A DNA stretch of 64,000 bases from Brachybacterium sp036311905 (GCF_036311905.1 NZ_JAZDCH010000009.1:62001-126000), one strand, 5' to 3'; counted from the first letter of the stretch, positions 45,629 through 54,916 are shown. Numbers and translations: made by a program. The notes: a model not told the origin generated them from the sequence alone.

Positions 45629-46917
45629 CGCGGGCTCCGCACCAGCGTGCCGTCCCGCTCGCCCCGCTCGAGGTCGAGCAGGAAGCCGGTGAGCACCTCG
45701 GAGAGGCGGTCCTTCCGCGCCATCGCCCGACGGTTCGCCGCGACCAGATCGTCCCCGACGAGGTCCAGCAGCTGCACGACAGCCCCCGCGGAGACCGCGA
45801 CCGAGGCGCCCTTCAGCGCCGCCTTGAGCGGCGCCGGCAGCGGGGCACGGGCCGCCACGCCGAGGCCGGTCGCGAGGACCGGCAGCACGGCCTTCACCCC
45901 GTCGGCGCCGCTGAGCAGGTCATCGACCACCCTGCGCGGCATCTCCAGCGTGCGCGCCCAGCGCAGGTGCCGCTGCATCGGCAACATGGCCGCGACCGGG
46001 AGCAGCAGGTCCAGGCCCACCCGGGTGCTCACGTCGATCGTGCCCGGCTCGAAGCGGGCGGAGGACAGCCGCAGGAAGTCCTCGCCCACGGCGAGGGCGT
46101 CCCCGGCCTTCACGAAGCTGCGCAGGGTCTCGCGCAGCAGCCCCAGCTCGTCGGCCGCCTTCTCGATCACCAGCTCCTGGAAGTCGCGGGTGCTCATCTC
46201 CGGCAGCAGATCCGCCTTCGACAGCGCGAGCATCCAGATCCGCGGCGCGTCCACGAGCGGCTCCCCCTTCGGGAGGATCTCGGTGCGCAGGCTGAGCAGA
46301 CCGTTCTGGATCCCGGTGAACAGGGGGCGGAGGTAGCGCTCCTCCTCGCCGCGGTGCTCGAGCAGCCGCTGCCCGTCGATGAGCAGCACCGCCACATCGG
46401 AGACCAGCAGGGAGCGGAAGGTCGCGATGCGGCGGGCGGCCTCCTCGGGGCCGCTCACGTCCTGCTCGAACCATTCGCCCGGGTAGTCGTGCCACACGAT
46501 CCGGGCCAGCGGCGTCCCGGCCGGGGCGCTCTTGCCGGGCTTCGGCGGCTTGGCCGGCTTGGGCGCCTTGGCGGACGGGGACGACTCGGGCGTCATCGGG
46601 GAGGCGGGGCCGGGGCTCCCGGCTGCGGGCTGCGCCGTGCCGTCGGCGTCGAGCCCCGGCCGCAGCCGCAGGGAGAAGGCGTAGCTGCTCGCGTCGAAGC
46701 GGGTGGCGGCGGGCAGCTGCGTGGCCCGCTTCATCCCGTAGTAGTTCTTCAGCAGCCGCTGCCCCTGCCCGATGTCGTCCGCGACCACGTGGAAGGGGCT
46801 GGCGGACTGGAACGCCGCCTCCTGGTACGCGCCGTAGAACGAGGAGAGCAGGACCGTCTTGCCGCTGCCCGACTCGCCGAAGACCGCGATGTGCTGTTCC
46901 CTGAGGGGTTTCGCCAT
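45625..46917 (-). CDS. P-loop GTPase-like protein
   Basis: 430 aa cytoplasmic nucleotide-binding protein. It has G1/Walker A FGESGSGKT at residues 13-21, a Pro/Lys-rich insertion at ~105-137, G3 DYPGEW near 142 (D-x-x-G), and a G4-like SKAD near 232, the set expected for a TRAFAC-type GTPase of the bacterial double-GTPase group. The C-terminal ~130 residues are helical with hydrophobic Ala/Leu stretches (VLATGLGVAARAPLPAPLKA). TACACT lies 7 nt before ATG 46917 with no Shine-Dalgarno, so initiation is probably leaderless. It diverges from the response-regulator gene. The family tag is tentative; the nucleotide motifs are secure. Confidence 0.72.
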   Translation of the reverse strand: MAKPLREQHIAVFGESGSGKTVLLSSFYGAYQEAAFQSASPFHVVADDIGQGQRLLKNYYGMKRATQLPAATRFDASSYAFSLRLRPGLDADGTAQPAAGSPGPASPMTPESSPSAKAPKPAKPPKPGKSAPAGTPLARIVWHDYPGEWFEQDVSGPEEAARRIATFRSLLVSDVAVLLIDGQRLLEHRGEEERYLRPLFTGIQNGLLSLRTEILPKGEPLVDAPRIWMLALSKADLLPEMSTRDFQELVIEKAADELGLLRETLRSFVKAGDALAVGEDFLRLSSARFEPGTIDVSTRVGLDLLLPVAAMLPMQRHLRWARTLEMPRRVVDDLLSGADGVKAVLPVLATGLGVAARAPLPAPLKAALKGASVAVSAGAVVQLLDLVGDDLVAANRRAMARKDRLSEVLTGFLLDLERGERDGTLVRSPR

Positions 46918-46924
46918 GCTCGCG

Positions 46925-46930
46925 AGTGTA
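46925..46930 (-). promoter_or_regulatory. -10 box for GTPase gene, probable leaderless start
   Basis: TACACT (TANNNT) on the minus strand, 7 nt before the ATG at 46917; no ribosome binding site lies between. Confidence 0.45.
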
Positions 46931-46982
46931 GGGGCGGGTGCCGACGACTCCCCGCCTATCGACTGTCCCGGCCTCCTGGGAA

Positions 46983-47034
46983 GTGACACTTTCGTGTTAC
47001 CCGTAAGTACCCCGAATCGGATGTGTCGGACATC
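46983..47034. promoter_or_regulatory. Two inverted repeats between GTPase and response-regulator genes
   Basis: GTGACAC-TTTC-GTGTTAC (46983-47000, one mismatch) and GATGT-GTCGG-ACATC (47020-47034, perfect arms) lie in the divergent gap. They could be operators for either gene; no binding protein can be assigned. Confidence 0.35.
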
Positions 47035-47146
47035 TCTGTGTGGGTGTGAAGAGGGGCCCATCGGCCCCTGGGCGGGGACGAATATGGACAGTAGTCTGGC
47101 CCGGCGAGCGTGCGGAGAGACCGCGCGCACGGCGTGAGGAGGCCTC

Positions 47147-47551
<405 letters not shown>

Positions 47552-47563
<12 letters not shown>

Positions 47564-47617
47564 GCTCAGCAGAGGCCAGCTGAGCCCGGCTGAGCCCGGC
47601 CGGGAGCTCAGCTCCCG
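47552..47617. repeat. Direct repeats and a palindrome at convergent gene ends
   Basis: GAGGCCAGCTGAGC occurs at 47552-47565, spanning the response-regulator stop, and again at 47572-47585. TGAGCCCGGC is repeated in tandem at 47581-47600. CGGGAGCT-C-AGCTCCCG (47601-47617) is a perfect palindrome covering the stop of the synthase gene and may end transcription from both sides. Confidence 0.6.
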
Positions 47618-50391
47618 TCGGCCGCCCGCGCCTCCTCGGCCGCATGCCGGCCGTGCCCGGCGGACTCCTCGCGGAAGAACTCCGCGCGCATCGCGCGCAC
47701 CGTCGCCTCGCCCACCTCGACCAGCTCGGCCAGCGGCTGCCGCGCCGCCGCCGGGCCCTCCGTCTCCGCCTCCACGAGCAGGTGATCGGCCGCGCTCTCC
47801 AGCCGATCGGCACCGATCATCATCGCGGAGACGCGCACCGAGCCGACCGCATCCCGGATCGCCGGGAGATCCTCGGCGACGACCGCCTCGCGGAGGTTGT
47901 GCAGCCGCTTCGGCCACATGGACACGAAGGCCGCCGCGAACTCGACGGCGATGTCCTCCACGCCCTCCAGCTCCGATCCCAGCTCCGTGATCTCGGCGCT
48001 GCGCACCAGCGGCGCCGCGCCCGGCGTCGAGGCGTAGCGGTGGATCGGCCGGTCCCAGGTGCGGGAGCGGCTCGAGGCCCGGCGCTGACGCTCCAGGTGC
48101 GCGGTGGGCCGCGGCATGTCCGGGGTGCCGTCGCCGTGGTAGAGCAGCGCCCGCCAGTCCAGCTCCGGCTCCGGTGCGGCACCCGCCTCCGCCCGCTGCC
48201 CGCGCGCTGGACGCTTGCGCACGGGGACGAACATCCAGTCGACCAGGCCCAGCACCACGTCGACGACCGAGTTCCGGATGCCGATGTAGGAGATGATCGC
48301 GAGCAGGCACAGCGTCGCGTTCAGGGTCGCGAAGGCGGCATTGCCCCAGTTCTGGGCGTTCACGTCGCGGTAGATCGTCACCGCCGAGAACACCACGATC
48401 GCCCACGGCACCAGAATGTAGAGGGCCGGGGCAGCGGTCCGGTCGGCGACCTTCGGGGTGCGGGCGAAGGGGATCTTCTCCCCGGAGAGCATCTGTTGCA
48501 GCGACTTCAGCACGCCCGCGAGGTTCACCGCGAGCAGCACCAGGTTGAAGCCGTAGATCCGGAAGATGTCGCTGAAGCGGTAGCCGGAGTAGCGCAGATC
48601 CGCTCCCATGCAGCAGAAGTACGGCACCGCGGCGAGGAACACCCACACGCTCAGCAGCCGTGAGTCGTACGGGTAGGCCAGCAGGAACAGCAGGCCGAAG
48701 CTGGCCCAGGTGATCGAGGCCATGTAGTTCGTGCGCAGCAGCACCTCGCGCAGCAGCACCGGCTCCCGGCGTCGGCGCCGCTCCGCGACGAGCGAGGCGA
48801 GCTTGGGCCAGATGATCAGGCCGCCGTTCGCCCAGCGCCGCCGCTGCACCACGAGCGAGCCGAAGTCCGGCGGGGTCGCCGAGTAACTGAGCCGCTCCGG
48901 GTAGTTCTCGAGCGTCCAGCCGTGCGCGCCGATGTCGATCGAGGACTCGGTGTCCTCGATGACCGTGCGGTCCTGGATGTAGGTGGTGATCGGGAAGCCG
49001 CCCACGGTCTCGGTGTGCGCGATGTCCTCGAGCGCCTCGGTGCGGATCACCGCGTTCGCCCCCACCCAGAACGTCGCCCCGTAGTACGTCATGCCCTGGT
49101 GCTGGATGTGCTGGATGTCCGTGGTCGCCCCGGCCAGCCGCTCGATCCGGGTCGGCGCCCCGCGGTACGAGGAGTACGGGGTCTGGGTGACCGCGACCCG
49201 CTCGTTGCCGGGCTGCTCGAGAAACTCCACCAGGCGCAGGCAGTAGTCGCGCAGCAGCATCGAGTCCGCGTCGAGGGTGAGCAGGTACTGGCTCGGTGGG
49301 ACCGAGAGGGCCACCTCGTCGCCGGGCTCCGCGGGGCGCAGCGCCGGCCCGTCGGCCGTGTCCTCCTGCCGCCAGTCCCGGCCGATCAGCGAGATGTACG
49401 AGTTGACGTTCATCGCCTTGTTCGCCTCGTGGGAGAGGGAGGCGTAGGCCTTCCGCTCGAAGGAGGTGACCTCCGCGGTGAAGATCCGCACCAGCCGGTC
49501 GTACAGCTGGCCCAGCCGCTCGCGGCTCGGCGACTCCCCCTGGGCGGCGGCGGTGCGCAGCGCGAGCTCGGTGATCCCGAGGTCCGCGGCGAGGCCCCGC
49601 AGCACCTCGTCCACGAAGAAGTTGTCGGTGTGGTCCTCGATCCGCTCCGCGGCGGCCATCTCCTCGAGCCACTGCGCGGCGTACTGGTACTGCTCCGCCA
49701 GGCGGGCTGCCTCCGCGGGGCCGTCGGTCCGCTCGGGGTCCTCCCGCTCGGCGAAGGCCGCAGCGGCCTGGGCGAGGCGCTGGCGCGGCTCCTGCAGCGC
49801 CGCCTCGATCTCGGGGCCCAGCAGGCGGGTCGCCTCGAGGGAGGCGATCCGCTCGGGCGCCGTGGGGTGGGGCGGGTCGTCCACCAGCAGCACCACCCGC
49901 AGCCGCGGGAACTCCTGCAGCGCCGCGGACCACAGCGTCTTGCGGACCACGCCCACCTCCTCCACGTAGGAGGGGATGAGTACCGTGACCAGCTTGTCGT
50001 AGCCGTCGCTGAAGTGGCGGTCGAGCTCCTCCCGCGGCGTGCGCAGATGATCCCGGAAGCGGTACAGCGCTCCCTGCCGCGCGAGCATGTACATGAGCGC
50101 CGAGAAGGTCAGGAAGGTGACGGTGACCAGGTAGGAGACCAGCTCGAGGGTGAGTCGCAGGTCGAAGTCGTCGTTCTCCACCAGCTGGCGCAGCACCGTG
50201 GTGATCACGTAGATCGCCCAGCACATCACCGTGGCCAGGATCGCGAGCCGGCCCAGCGTGATCGTGGACGAGCGCGGGCGGCGGTGCAGGATCGGCAGCG
50301 GCCGGGTGGACCTCTCGGCGCCCCACTGGTGGGCGCGGACGCGGGCCGGGGCCTCTTCCGCCTGCACGGACTGGTCCTGAAGCGCGGTCAT
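47608..50391 (-). CDS. Processive GT2 polysaccharide synthase with C-terminal degenerate Hpt domain
   Basis: 927 aa integral membrane synthase. Two N-terminal helices (LAILATVMCWAIYVITTVL; LVTVTFLTFSALMYML) precede a GT2 domain with LVTVLIPSYVEEVGVV, LLTLDADSMLL (DxD) and the processive QRRRW signature. Several helices follow (LLFLAYPYDSRLLSVWVFLA to ALYILVPWAIVVF). Residues ~790-910 resemble an Hpt domain, but the segment that should read H-x-L-K-G-S reads VGSVRVSAMMIGADRLES, with Gly at the phospho-His position. Chitin/cellulose/hyaluronan-type synthases are the closest classes; the sugar is unknown. ATG 50391 has GAGGAG upstream. It diverges from the GH18 gene. Confidence 0.85.
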   Translation of the reverse strand: MTALQDQSVQAEEAPARVRAHQWGAERSTRPLPILHRRPRSSTITLGRLAILATVMCWAIYVITTVLRQLVENDDFDLRLTLELVSYLVTVTFLTFSALMYMLARQGALYRFRDHLRTPREELDRHFSDGYDKLVTVLIPSYVEEVGVVRKTLWSAALQEFPRLRVVLLVDDPPHPTAPERIASLEATRLLGPEIEAALQEPRQRLAQAAAAFAEREDPERTDGPAEAARLAEQYQYAAQWLEEMAAAERIEDHTDNFFVDEVLRGLAADLGITELALRTAAAQGESPSRERLGQLYDRLVRIFTAEVTSFERKAYASLSHEANKAMNVNSYISLIGRDWRQEDTADGPALRPAEPGDEVALSVPPSQYLLTLDADSMLLRDYCLRLVEFLEQPGNERVAVTQTPYSSYRGAPTRIERLAGATTDIQHIQHQGMTYYGATFWVGANAVIRTEALEDIAHTETVGGFPITTYIQDRTVIEDTESSIDIGAHGWTLENYPERLSYSATPPDFGSLVVQRRRWANGGLIIWPKLASLVAERRRRREPVLLREVLLRTNYMASITWASFGLLFLLAYPYDSRLLSVWVFLAAVPYFCCMGADLRYSGYRFSDIFRIYGFNLVLLAVNLAGVLKSLQQMLSGEKIPFARTPKVADRTAAPALYILVPWAIVVFSAVTIYRDVNAQNWGNAAFATLNATLCLLAIISYIGIRNSVVDVVLGLVDWMFVPVRKRPARGQRAEAGAAPEPELDWRALLYHGDGTPDMPRPTAHLERQRRASSRSRTWDRPIHRYASTPGAAPLVRSAEITELGSELEGVEDIAVEFAAAFVSMWPKRLHNLREAVVAEDLPAIRDAVGSVRVSAMMIGADRLESAADHLLVEAETEGPAAARQPLAELVEVGEATVRAMRAEFFREESAGHGRHAAEEARAADGS

Positions 50392-50506
50392 GGCACTCCT
50401 CGGGTCGATCGCCGCCGTCCGGGGCGCTCGCGCACGCGCGCGTAGAACCGAGAACCGCAGGAAGATGAGAGCGCTGGACGCGCCCGGTGCGCTGCTGCGC
50501 TGTCGC

Positions 50507-50547
50507 TACTATAGGCATCTGTCCGACTTGGACGAATTCGTGTCGGA
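50507..50547. promoter_or_regulatory. Promoter/operator region upstream of the GH18 gene
   Basis: TACTAT at 50507-50512 (+) is a TANNNT -10, with TATAGT on the opposite strand overlapping it. TCCGAC (50522-50527) and GTCGGA (50542-50547) form an inverted repeat enclosing the palindrome ACGAATTCGT (50532-50541). An operator controlling the chitinase-like gene is plausible. Confidence 0.4.
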
Positions 50548-50557
50548 TGGAGGCGAG

Positions 50558-52123
50558 ATGAGCAGTCGTTTCGAGGGGCGTCGGCTGTCGGTTCCGCGAC
50601 TGGTCGCGGTGCTGGTGGTGTTCGCCGTGGTGATCACTGCGGGGTGGATCTTCGTGCGGAACGAGCGCGACGCGGCGCAGGCCCGATCCCACGGCTCGCC
50701 CTGGTTCGCCGGCTACGTCGACGTCACCGCGACCCCCACCTACGCCTTCGAGGCGGAGACCGGCGAGGGCAGCGAGTCGGCCGTCCTCTCCTTCATCGTC
50801 GCCGCGGACCCGCAGAGCTGCACCCCCACCTGGGGCACCGCCTACACCCTCGACCAGGCCGGCACCGATCTCGATCTCGACCGCCGCATCGAGCGGCTGC
50901 GCGATCAGGACCGGGACGTGGTGGTCAGCTTCGGCGGCCTGCTCAACACCGAGCTGGGCGATGCCTGCACCGATGTGCAGCAGCTCGCCGCCGCCTACGA
51001 GCAGGTCATCGACCGCTACACGCTCACCACCATCGACCTCGACCTCGAGGGCGAGGCGCTCAAAGACCCCGTGGCGATGGCCCGCCGCGCCGAGGCCGTC
51101 GCCCAGCTGCAGACCGAGAAGCGGGCCGACGGCGAGGAGCTCGCCGTCTGGCTGACCCTCCCGATCGCCACCACCGGCCTCACCGAGGACGGCACGAACA
51201 CGGTCGCCGCCTTCCTCGACGCGGGCGTGGACCTCGCCGGCATCAACGCCATGACCATGAACCTCGATGCTGAGGACGATCTCGCCGCGGCGGCCGAGGA
51301 GTCCCTCACCTCCCTGCACCGGCAGCTCGGCATCCTCTACGACGCGGCCGGCATGCATCAGGGCCCCGCCTCGCTGTGGACCAAGATCGGGGCGACCCCG
51401 ATGATCGGCCAGAACGACCTCCCGCAGGACGTCCTCACCCTCGACGACGCCCGCCGCCTCAACGCCTTCGCGCGCGAGAACGGGGTGGGCCGGATGTCGA
51501 TGTGGTCGATGAACCGCGACCGCACCTGCGGTGCGAACTACCCGGACACGAGCGTCGTCTCCGATTCGTGCAGCGGTGTGGACCAGGGCGACGCGAGCTA
51601 CGCCGAGCTCCTCTCCGCCGGGTTCACGGGCACCCCCGACGACTCCGCCGCCGCCCGCACCCGCGAGGAGGCCGCGGAGGAGGTGGTCGAAGACGACCCG
51701 GAGACCAGCCCCTATCCGGTATGGAACGAGGACTCGCCCTACACCGCGGGCTCCAAGGTGGTGTGGCACGGCAACGTCTACATCGCGAAGTGGTGGAACC
51801 AGGGCGAGGCCCCGGACAACCCCGTGCTGCAGGACTTCGAGGCCCCGTGGACCCTCGTGGGCCCGGTGATGCCGGGCGAGACCCCCGCCCCGAAGGTCGA
51901 GATCCCCGCGGGCACCGCCCCCGCGTGGGACGGCCAGACCGTCTACGAGGCGGGGTCGATGGTCCTCTTCGACGGGACCCTCTACATCGCCCGCTGGTGG
52001 ACCCAGGGCGACAGCCCCGAGGGCGCCTACGCCAACGCCGACTCCTCGCCGTGGCGGGCCCTGGACCAGGACGAGGTGCGCACGGTGCTCGACGGCGGCT
52101 CGCCGTCCGACGGCGGAGCCTGA
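50558..52123 (+). CDS. Membrane-anchored GH18 chitinase-like protein with two CBM5/12 modules
   Basis: 521 aa. Residues ~11-34 are an uncleaved signal-anchor (LVAVLVVFAVVITAGWIFV). Residues ~45-330 are a GH18 barrel: VVVSFGGLL is the substrate-side strand, and TIDLDLEGEAL near 158-168 matches D-x-x-D-x-D-x-E with the catalytic Glu, of the short chitinase subgroup found with Streptomyces- and Serratia-type enzymes. Residues ~386-420 and ~454-490 are two chitin-binding modules with the W...Y..G..V...G..Y.A.WW.QG pattern. It should cut GlcNAc-containing chains at the cell surface. ATG 50558 has GGAGG upstream. It is transcribed away from the GT2 synthase. Confidence 0.88.
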   Translation: MSSRFEGRRLSVPRLVAVLVVFAVVITAGWIFVRNERDAAQARSHGSPWFAGYVDVTATPTYAFEAETGEGSESAVLSFIVAADPQSCTPTWGTAYTLDQAGTDLDLDRRIERLRDQDRDVVVSFGGLLNTELGDACTDVQQLAAAYEQVIDRYTLTTIDLDLEGEALKDPVAMARRAEAVAQLQTEKRADGEELAVWLTLPIATTGLTEDGTNTVAAFLDAGVDLAGINAMTMNLDAEDDLAAAAEESLTSLHRQLGILYDAAGMHQGPASLWTKIGATPMIGQNDLPQDVLTLDDARRLNAFARENGVGRMSMWSMNRDRTCGANYPDTSVVSDSCSGVDQGDASYAELLSAGFTGTPDDSAAARTREEAAEEVVEDDPETSPYPVWNEDSPYTAGSKVVWHGNVYIAKWWNQGEAPDNPVLQDFEAPWTLVGPVMPGETPAPKVEIPAGTAPAWDGQTVYEAGSMVLFDGTLYIARWWTQGDSPEGAYANADSSPWRALDQDEVRTVLDGGSPSDGGA

Positions 52124-52270
52124 GAGGCGGCGGAGGAGCTGCCAGCCGCTGGGCATCGGACATGCCGGCGGGCCCGCCCATGCACATCGGCTCGTGCGCT
52201 GGCTCCACCTCTGCGCGCTCGGAACCGACGGCATCTCGACGGATCGACGGCGGACGCAGGCCCGGGCAAC

Positions 52271-52308
52271 GACGCGCCCCCTCTCCCTGAGGGAGAAGGG
52301 GGCGCGTC
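52271..52308. terminator. Strong bidirectional hairpin terminator
   Basis: GACGCGCCCCC(T)TCTCCCT pairs with AGGGAGAAGGGGGCGCGTC around a 2-base loop, with one bulged base in ~18 pairs. It lies between the GH18 gene and the convergent GlsB/YeaQ-family gene. Confidence 0.85.
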
Positions 52309-52325
52309 GCGGTGTACTCGACCGC

Positions 52326-52610
52326 TCAGCGGCGACGACCCGTGGCGAGGCCGTAGACGACCATCACGATCAGCGCGCCGATGACGGAGAGCACGATCGT
52401 CCACACGCTCCACGGGTCCGAGAAGACACCGCTGACGCCCTTGGGTCCGAAGAGCCCGCCGATGAAGCCGCCGACCAGAGCGCCCACGACGCCGAGAACG
52501 ATGGTCGGGCCGATGCCCATGTGCTGCTTGCCGGGCATGATCGCGCGGGCGATCAGACCGACGACCGCGCCGATGATGAGCCACGAGATGAGAGCTCCGA
52601 TGAAGCCCAT
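52326..52610 (-). CDS. GlsB/YeaQ/YmgE-family stress membrane protein
   Basis: 94-residue membrane protein with three hydrophobic segments (FIGALISWLIIGAVVGLIA, IVLGVVGALVGGFIGGLF, WTIVLSVIGALIVMVVYGL) and the family's Gly-rich GGFIGGLFG turn (transglycosylase-associated protein family). It is usually induced by stress, but its molecular role is not defined. A GTG at 52619 is in frame but lies in the Shine-Dalgarno itself; AAGGAG at 52621-52627 is 8 nt from ATG 52610. It ends in Arg-rich sequence and is followed by a strong hairpin. Confidence 0.88.
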   Translation of the reverse strand: MGFIGALISWLIIGAVVGLIARAIMPGKQHMGIGPTIVLGVVGALVGGFIGGLFGPKGVSGVFSDPWSVWTIVLSVIGALIVMVVYGLATGRRR

Positions 52611-52700
52611 GTTGATCACTCCTTGTAGGGGTGGGGAAAGGAGGGGACGTCTCGACGGCCCGCTCCGGGACCTTTCGACCCTACGGCATCCGGAGCAGGA

Positions 52701-53789
52701 TCACGACGGTTGATGGGTTGACCCGGGCTCGCTCTCCTCGGTGTATCGGCGCTGGCGCTCACGCTGACCGTGCGTGAGGGAGCGGAGATTCGTCTCGCGG
52801 TCGAAACTCGAACCGAGGGCGCCAGCGACCACACCCATCGCCGCGCTGAGCCACGCGATGTCCAGGTAGGTCGTGAAGGTCGGTTCCTGACCGATGACCT
52901 CCCTCATGTAGTCCGGCGAGATCACGATCAGTCCACCAACCAGGATGAGGAGGACGAGAGCCGAGTAGAGGGCGGCCACGCAGACCAGCAGCGTCATGAC
53001 CGTGGAGAGGTTGTACAGCAGCACGACGCGGGCCAGAGAGCTCCGCTTCGGCGAATCCCATAACACGTTGCTGAGGATCAGCCAGAGGATCATGGCGCCG
53101 ATCGCGAGGGCCCCGATGCTGAGAAGCCGCGGTGTCGAGAGGAACGTGGACATCGCCCAGATCGAGCTGTAGAAGATGCCGAAGGCCCCCGTGGCGGAGG
53201 CCGCTGCCAGGGCGCTCGAGAGCCGTGGAGCGGTCTTGAGGGGCTCATTGCTGGCGACCATCCCGAGAACCATCCTGACGCCGCCGAGCGCCATGCCGGT
53301 GTGGAGAGTCGAGTGGGCTCCCGCGTCGTCGGCGTCGTTCCAGTGACGCCATGATCGGCCGAACCGCGACGGACCCCTCGGGCCAGCCGGATGCGTCATC
53401 CTGAGGATGCAGTCCATGAGGGTGTCCAGGATCCGTCGCCGGGTCGCGAACGCTCCCAGCGTCGGACACGAGATCACCGCGACGTTCTCCTCAGGGAAGA
53501 TCTCCGCGATCAGAGGCCGTCCATCCGTGAGCCGGGGAAGCTCCGTCAACAGCAGTACGACGTCCGGGTGCCCGAACTCCCGCGCGATCTGCACGGCATC
53601 ATCGAGGTCGAGGGAGTCATCGGGCCTCAGGCGGAGCATCGCCGTGCGGGTATGCACCTCCACCGGTGGGCGGAACTCCTCAGCCAGATACTTCTGCAGG
53701 TCATCCCTGAGGGCGTGTGCGCGTCGGGTCGGAAGCCCCGGATCCGACACCAGGAGAACGCGCACACCATCTGGCGTGTCATCTGCCAT
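52701..53789 (-). CDS. Membrane protein with N-terminal cytoplasmic domain, unknown function
   Basis: 362 aa. Residues 1-135 are a soluble alpha/beta domain (GVRVLLVSDPGLPTRRAHAL; PDVVLLLTELPRL; NVAVISCPTLGAFATRRRI). About four or five transmembrane helices follow between ~165 and ~335 (FGIFYSSIWAMSTFL, LLSIGALAIGAMILWLIL, VMTLLVCVAALYSALVLLIL, WLSAAMGVVAGALG), and a charged C-terminal tail rich in Arg. The frame is open to 54014, but ATG 53789 has a GGAG 7 nt upstream. No family recognised. It lies between two stress-type genes on the same strand, 90 bp from the next. Confidence 0.7.
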   Translation of the reverse strand: MADDTPDGVRVLLVSDPGLPTRRAHALRDDLQKYLAEEFRPPVEVHTRTAMLRLRPDDSLDLDDAVQIAREFGHPDVVLLLTELPRLTDGRPLIAEIFPEENVAVISCPTLGAFATRRRILDTLMDCILRMTHPAGPRGPSRFGRSWRHWNDADDAGAHSTLHTGMALGGVRMVLGMVASNEPLKTAPRLSSALAAASATGAFGIFYSSIWAMSTFLSTPRLLSIGALAIGAMILWLILSNVLWDSPKRSSLARVVLLYNLSTVMTLLVCVAALYSALVLLILVGGLIVISPDYMREVIGQEPTFTTYLDIAWLSAAMGVVAGALGSSFDRETNLRSLTHGQRERQRRYTEESEPGSTHQPS

Positions 53790-53925
53790 CGCTGATCTCC
53801 ACCTCCCTCGGACACTTACCCCCAGTCTCTCAAGTGCTGTCGGAGGTCGTCTCCCCTGGCTCCGGCGCGCTGAGTTCCGGGAACGAGCGAGACGGGGGCA
53901 ACGTCGACGGCGGCGGTCGTGCGGC

Positions 53926-54429
53926 TCAGAGTTCCGTCGTGCCGGTCCCGCCCGGCGCGCGCTCCTTCGTGACCATCGCCTTGACCATGTGGACTGCGCC
54001 GGCGATCCGACCACCCGGCAGGCCCCAGAACTGCGCGGACTCGGTCCTGACGAGGAGCAGGCCCAGCGTCGGATCGGTGGGGCCCTCGGGGAAGTAGCCC
54101 TCGGCGGAGTCGTCCCACAGCTCGTGCACCTTCGCCCGGTCGTTCACGAATTCGGCCGTCCCGGCGACCGACAGCCAGGACCCGGAGCGCGCGATTGAGA
54201 TGTTCACCGCGTTCCCGCCCGAGAGCGCCTCCGCCTGGTCCCCGTCGAGTCCGACGAAGAACCAGACGTCCGCGTCGTCGGTGACCCCCTGGATGGTCAT
54301 CGGGTGGGAGACGAGCTTGTCCCCGCCCGCGGTGGTCGTCAGCATGACGACCCGAGCTTCCCGCAACGTGGCGGCGACGTCGTGACGGGTGAGTTCCTGC
54401 GTTGTCGAGCCGTTCTCGTTGCTGGTCAT
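53926..54429 (-). CDS. Pyridoxamine 5'-phosphate oxidase-family (general stress protein 26-like)
   Basis: 167 aa split-barrel flavin-binding-type protein. VVMLTTTAGGDKLVSHPM, DDADVWFFVGLDGDQAEAL, WLSVAGTAEFVNDRAKVHELW and YFPEGPTDPTLGLLLVRTES follow the order of the GSP26 subgroup. Members bind FMN, FAD or F420, and few have known substrates. The open frame extends to 54636, but ATG 54429 has AAGGAGA upstream and the start of homology follows soon after. It sits in a run of stress-associated genes (GlsB-type, Dps), which fits a general stress role. Assignment of cofactor is not possible from sequence alone. Confidence 0.85.
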   Translation of the reverse strand: MTSNENGSTTQELTRHDVAATLREARVVMLTTTAGGDKLVSHPMTIQGVTDDADVWFFVGLDGDQAEALSGGNAVNISIARSGSWLSVAGTAEFVNDRAKVHELWDDSAEGYFPEGPTDPTLGLLLVRTESAQFWGLPGGRIAGAVHMVKAMVTKERAPGGTGTTEL

Positions 54430-54505
54430 GCTCGTCTCCTTCATGCGCTGGCGGAATCTACTGCTGTTCTGACCATGGCGGTGCGGGGAGGGGGCGCGCT
54501 CCCTG

Positions 54506-54826
54506 TCAGAGGGCATCGAACTTCTTCCGCCCCGCCCAAGCGCGTCCGGCATCGCCGCCCCACGCATCCCACGCGACACGTCCGGGCGACGGGTAGCCCT
54601 CCTCCCCGCGGCGAAAGCCCTGCGCCTCCGAGTCATGCTGGTGACGGGAGAAGTATCGCTTCATCTTCCCGACCTCTTGGTCGGTCAGGCCATCGCGAGC
54701 CGCGAGCTGGCGAGCGCGGTGGTCTCCGGTGTCCGTGAAACCTCTCCCAGCTCTTACCTCGGAGATCCACCGGACGGCCCGCTGAGCGGCGGCGGCGACG
54801 TCTCGAGGAGGCACGTGCGCGTTCAA
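54506..54826 (-). CDS. Conserved hypothetical protein with Trp/Gly-rich C-terminus
   Basis: 106 aa from TTG 54826, which has AAAGGA 8 nt upstream; the longer frame to 54868 has no such site. It is soluble and charged: VAAAAQRAVRWISEVRAGRG, DGLTDQEVGKMKRYFSRH and the ending VAWDAWGGDAGRAWAGRK. I recall similar W-x-x-WGGD-x-G-x-x-WA endings in small actinobacterial and phage-borne proteins, but cannot name a family. The position between a PNPOx-family gene and dps suggests a minor stress-regulon member. Confidence is mainly from the ribosome binding site and uninterrupted reading frame. Confidence 0.55.
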   Translation of the reverse strand: MNAHVPPRDVAAAAQRAVRWISEVRAGRGFTDTGDHRARQLAARDGLTDQEVGKMKRYFSRHQHDSEAQGFRRGEEGYPSPGRVAWDAWGGDAGRAWAGRKKFDAL

Positions 54827-54916
54827 GGTCGCTGTCCTTTCTATCCGGCACGGGGCCGGCCGGGCCACGGTCGATGCGAGCCCGCCCTCGAGGGACGGGT
54901 GGCGCCGTGAGGGACG

